From: AP-15 sp035570935
GTDB taxonomy: Bacteria; Pseudomonadota; Alphaproteobacteria; ATCC43930; CGMCC-115725
Direction: 5' to 3'
Length of the DNA: 14,025 nt
Assembly (NCBI GenBank): GCA_035570935.1
Contig: DATMKU010000310.1
Span: 1-14,025 of the forward strand
Shown in pieces: positions 13,010 to 14,025 of this stretch. The translations under genes and the position numbers were made by a program. The notes under the pieces are model-generated. The model ran no database searches and was not told the origin of the DNA. It saw only the letters and a program-made list of their open reading frames with translations. Each line of letters begins with the position of its first letter. Position 1 is the first letter of the stretch.

Positions 13010-14025
13010 ATGGGCGGCATGGTGCGCTGGCCGCGAGCACGGCGGGTTTCGCCCGTCGCCGCCGCGAAAGGCCATGCCGCGAGACTGGCATTCGCGCGCC
13101 CGCGTTTGGCCGCCCGGCTGATCGACGTCCCCGATTTCTGGCGGTTGTGGCTGGTCGGGCTGGTGGTCTTCGCGGTGCGCTGGCTCGAAATGCTGGCGGT
13201 CGCGGTGTTCGCCTATCAGCACACCCATTCGCCATTTGTCGTCGCCGCGCTGACGATGCTGCGGATGCTGCCGATGGCGCTGTTCGGCGCGGTGATCGGC
13301 GCGCTTGCCGAGCGTTGCGAGCGGCGCACGGCGCTGATCGCCGTCGTGCTGTCGATGGCGCTGACCTCGCTGAGTCTGGCGCTGTTGGCCTGGGCCGGCA
13401 AGCTCGCCGTCTGGCATCTGGCGGTCGCGGCGTTTTGCAACGGCATCGGCTGGTCGACCGACAATCCGGTCCGGCGCACGATGATCGGCGACGTGGTCGG
13501 ATCTGAGCGGATGAGCAGCGCGATGTCGATCGATGTCGGCGCCAACAATGCGAGCCAGATCCTCGGCCCGACGATCGGCGGCCTGCTGCTGGCGTCGGTC
13601 GGCATCGGCGGCGCCTTTTGCGCCAGTGTGTTGTGCTATCTCGTCGCCCTCATCGCGGCATTGCGCGTGCGCCATCGCAACACCACGATCCCGACCGGCT
13701 CGCAGAGCGTATTGGCGCGGATCGGCGAGGGACTGGCACTCGTCCGCCGCGACCGGCGGCTGATGGCCGTCCTGTTGATTACCGTTATCTCCAACGTGTT
13801 CGCCTGGCCCTCGACCAGCATGATCCCGGTAATCGGCCATGACCGGCTCAGGCTCGGCGCTGTCGGCATCGGCATGCTGTCGAGCATGACCGGGGTCGGG
13901 GCGTTTTGCGGCGCCGTCGCGATCGCGTTTTTTATCAGGCAGCCCTGGTTCTCGCGGGTTTATGTCGGCGGCGTTTTCGCCTATCTGGTGCTGGTGCCGC
14001 TCTTTGCGCTGGCATCGTATCCGCT
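13010..14025 (+). CDS. MFS transporter, DHA3/EntS-like (3' end cut by window edge)
   Basis: Major facilitator superfamily permease, probably a proton-driven exporter. About 338 residues are visible of an expected 400 or more, and the frame is open to the window end. After a basic N-terminus (about 40 residues) the membrane part begins with VPDFWRLWLVGLVVFAVRWLEMLAVAVFAY. At least eight hydrophobic helices follow. The loop between helices 2 and 3 carries a motif-A-like GALAERCERRTAL. NGIGWSTDNPVRRTMIGDVVG and NNASQILGPTIGGLLL match the MFS_3/EntS-like group, in which such sequences lie in helices 4-5. The substrate is unknown. GGAGG before ATG 13010 sets the start, although ATGs at 12947 and 12986 are in frame. 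Divergent from the CYTH-CHAD gene. Confidence 0.88.
   Translation, partial: MGGMVRWPRARRVSPVAAAKGHAARLAFARPRLAARLIDVPDFWRLWLVGLVVFAVRWLEMLAVAVFAYQHTHSPFVVAALTMLRMLPMALFGAVIGALAERCERRTALIAVVLSMALTSLSLALLAWAGKLAVWHLAVAAFCNGIGWSTDNPVRRTMIGDVVGSERMSSAMSIDVGANNASQILGPTIGGLLLASVGIGGAFCASVLCYLVALIAALRVRHRNTTIPTGSQSVLARIGEGLALVRRDRRLMAVLLITVISNVFAWPSTSMIPVIGHDRLRLGAVGIGMLSSMTGVGAFCGAVAIAFFIRQPWFSRVYVGGVFAYLVLVPLFALASYP

Noticed and set aside
12923..13840. 305-codon minus-strand frame opposite the MFS gene
   Set aside because: Low-complexity Arg/His/Gln product; the plus frame encodes clear membrane helices and MFS motifs.
1..14025. CRISPR array, tRNA/rRNA genes, insertion sequence or a new defence system
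   Set aside because: No regular repeats, cloverleaf structures, transposase or integrase motifs, or unknown multi-gene cassette were seen; nearly all genes belong to known core families.

Overview
The window is a high-GC stretch of ordinary chromosomal housekeeping genes. Gene content and order point to an alphaproteobacterium, probably of the Rhodospirillales type. The main clues are an F0 operon in the order atpI-atpB-atpE-atpF' with a b' subunit, and the block mutY / DUF721 (DciA) / DsbA-like thioredoxin / smc, an arrangement familiar from alphaproteobacteria. The exact taxon cannot be fixed by eye. There are no RNA genes, insertion sequences, CRISPR arrays, phage genes or resistance islands. 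No gene-free stretch exceeds about 240 bases.

Positions 1-1813, minus strand: the 5' part of the F0 ATP synthase operon, read right to left as atpI, atpB, atpE and a b' subunit cut by the window edge. A near-consensus sigma-70 promoter (TTGACA, 17 nt, TATGGT) lies just upstream of atpI. AtpB appears to start at a TTG codon, directly after the atpI stop and behind a good Shine-Dalgarno sequence. Positions 1960-6667, minus strand: dciA (helicase loader family), a periplasmic DsbA-family oxidoreductase and full-length smc, in a likely operon with a possible extra promoter before the dsbA-like gene. Positions 6666-8395: mutY (plus) shares its start-codon bases with dciA through a CATG tetranucleotide. 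Its 3' end overlaps the 3' end of rnhB (minus) by 103 nt.

Positions 8499-8960, plus: a small secreted or membrane-anchored protein with a carboxypeptidase-regulatory-like domain and unknown role. The divergent gap between it and rnhB holds two inverted repeats. Positions 9051-10364, minus: a membrane-anchored c-type cytochrome followed by a MlaC-family periplasmic lipid-binding protein. Positions 10531-11190, plus: msrA. Positions 11239-12771, minus: a CYTH-CHAD protein (triphosphate/polyphosphate theme) whose best start is an ATT codon behind a strong ribosome binding site. Positions 13010 to the end, plus: an MFS exporter cut by the window edge.

The genes fall into three themes: energy (F0 and cytochrome c), chromosome maintenance (Smc, DciA, MutY, RNase HII), and envelope or oxidative homeostasis (DsbA-like, MsrA, MlaC). 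I found no sign of a new defence or mobile system. The most unusual points concern gene starts and overlaps: the ATT start of the CYTH-CHAD gene, the CATG shared start of dciA and mutY, and the antisense overlap of mutY and rnhB.
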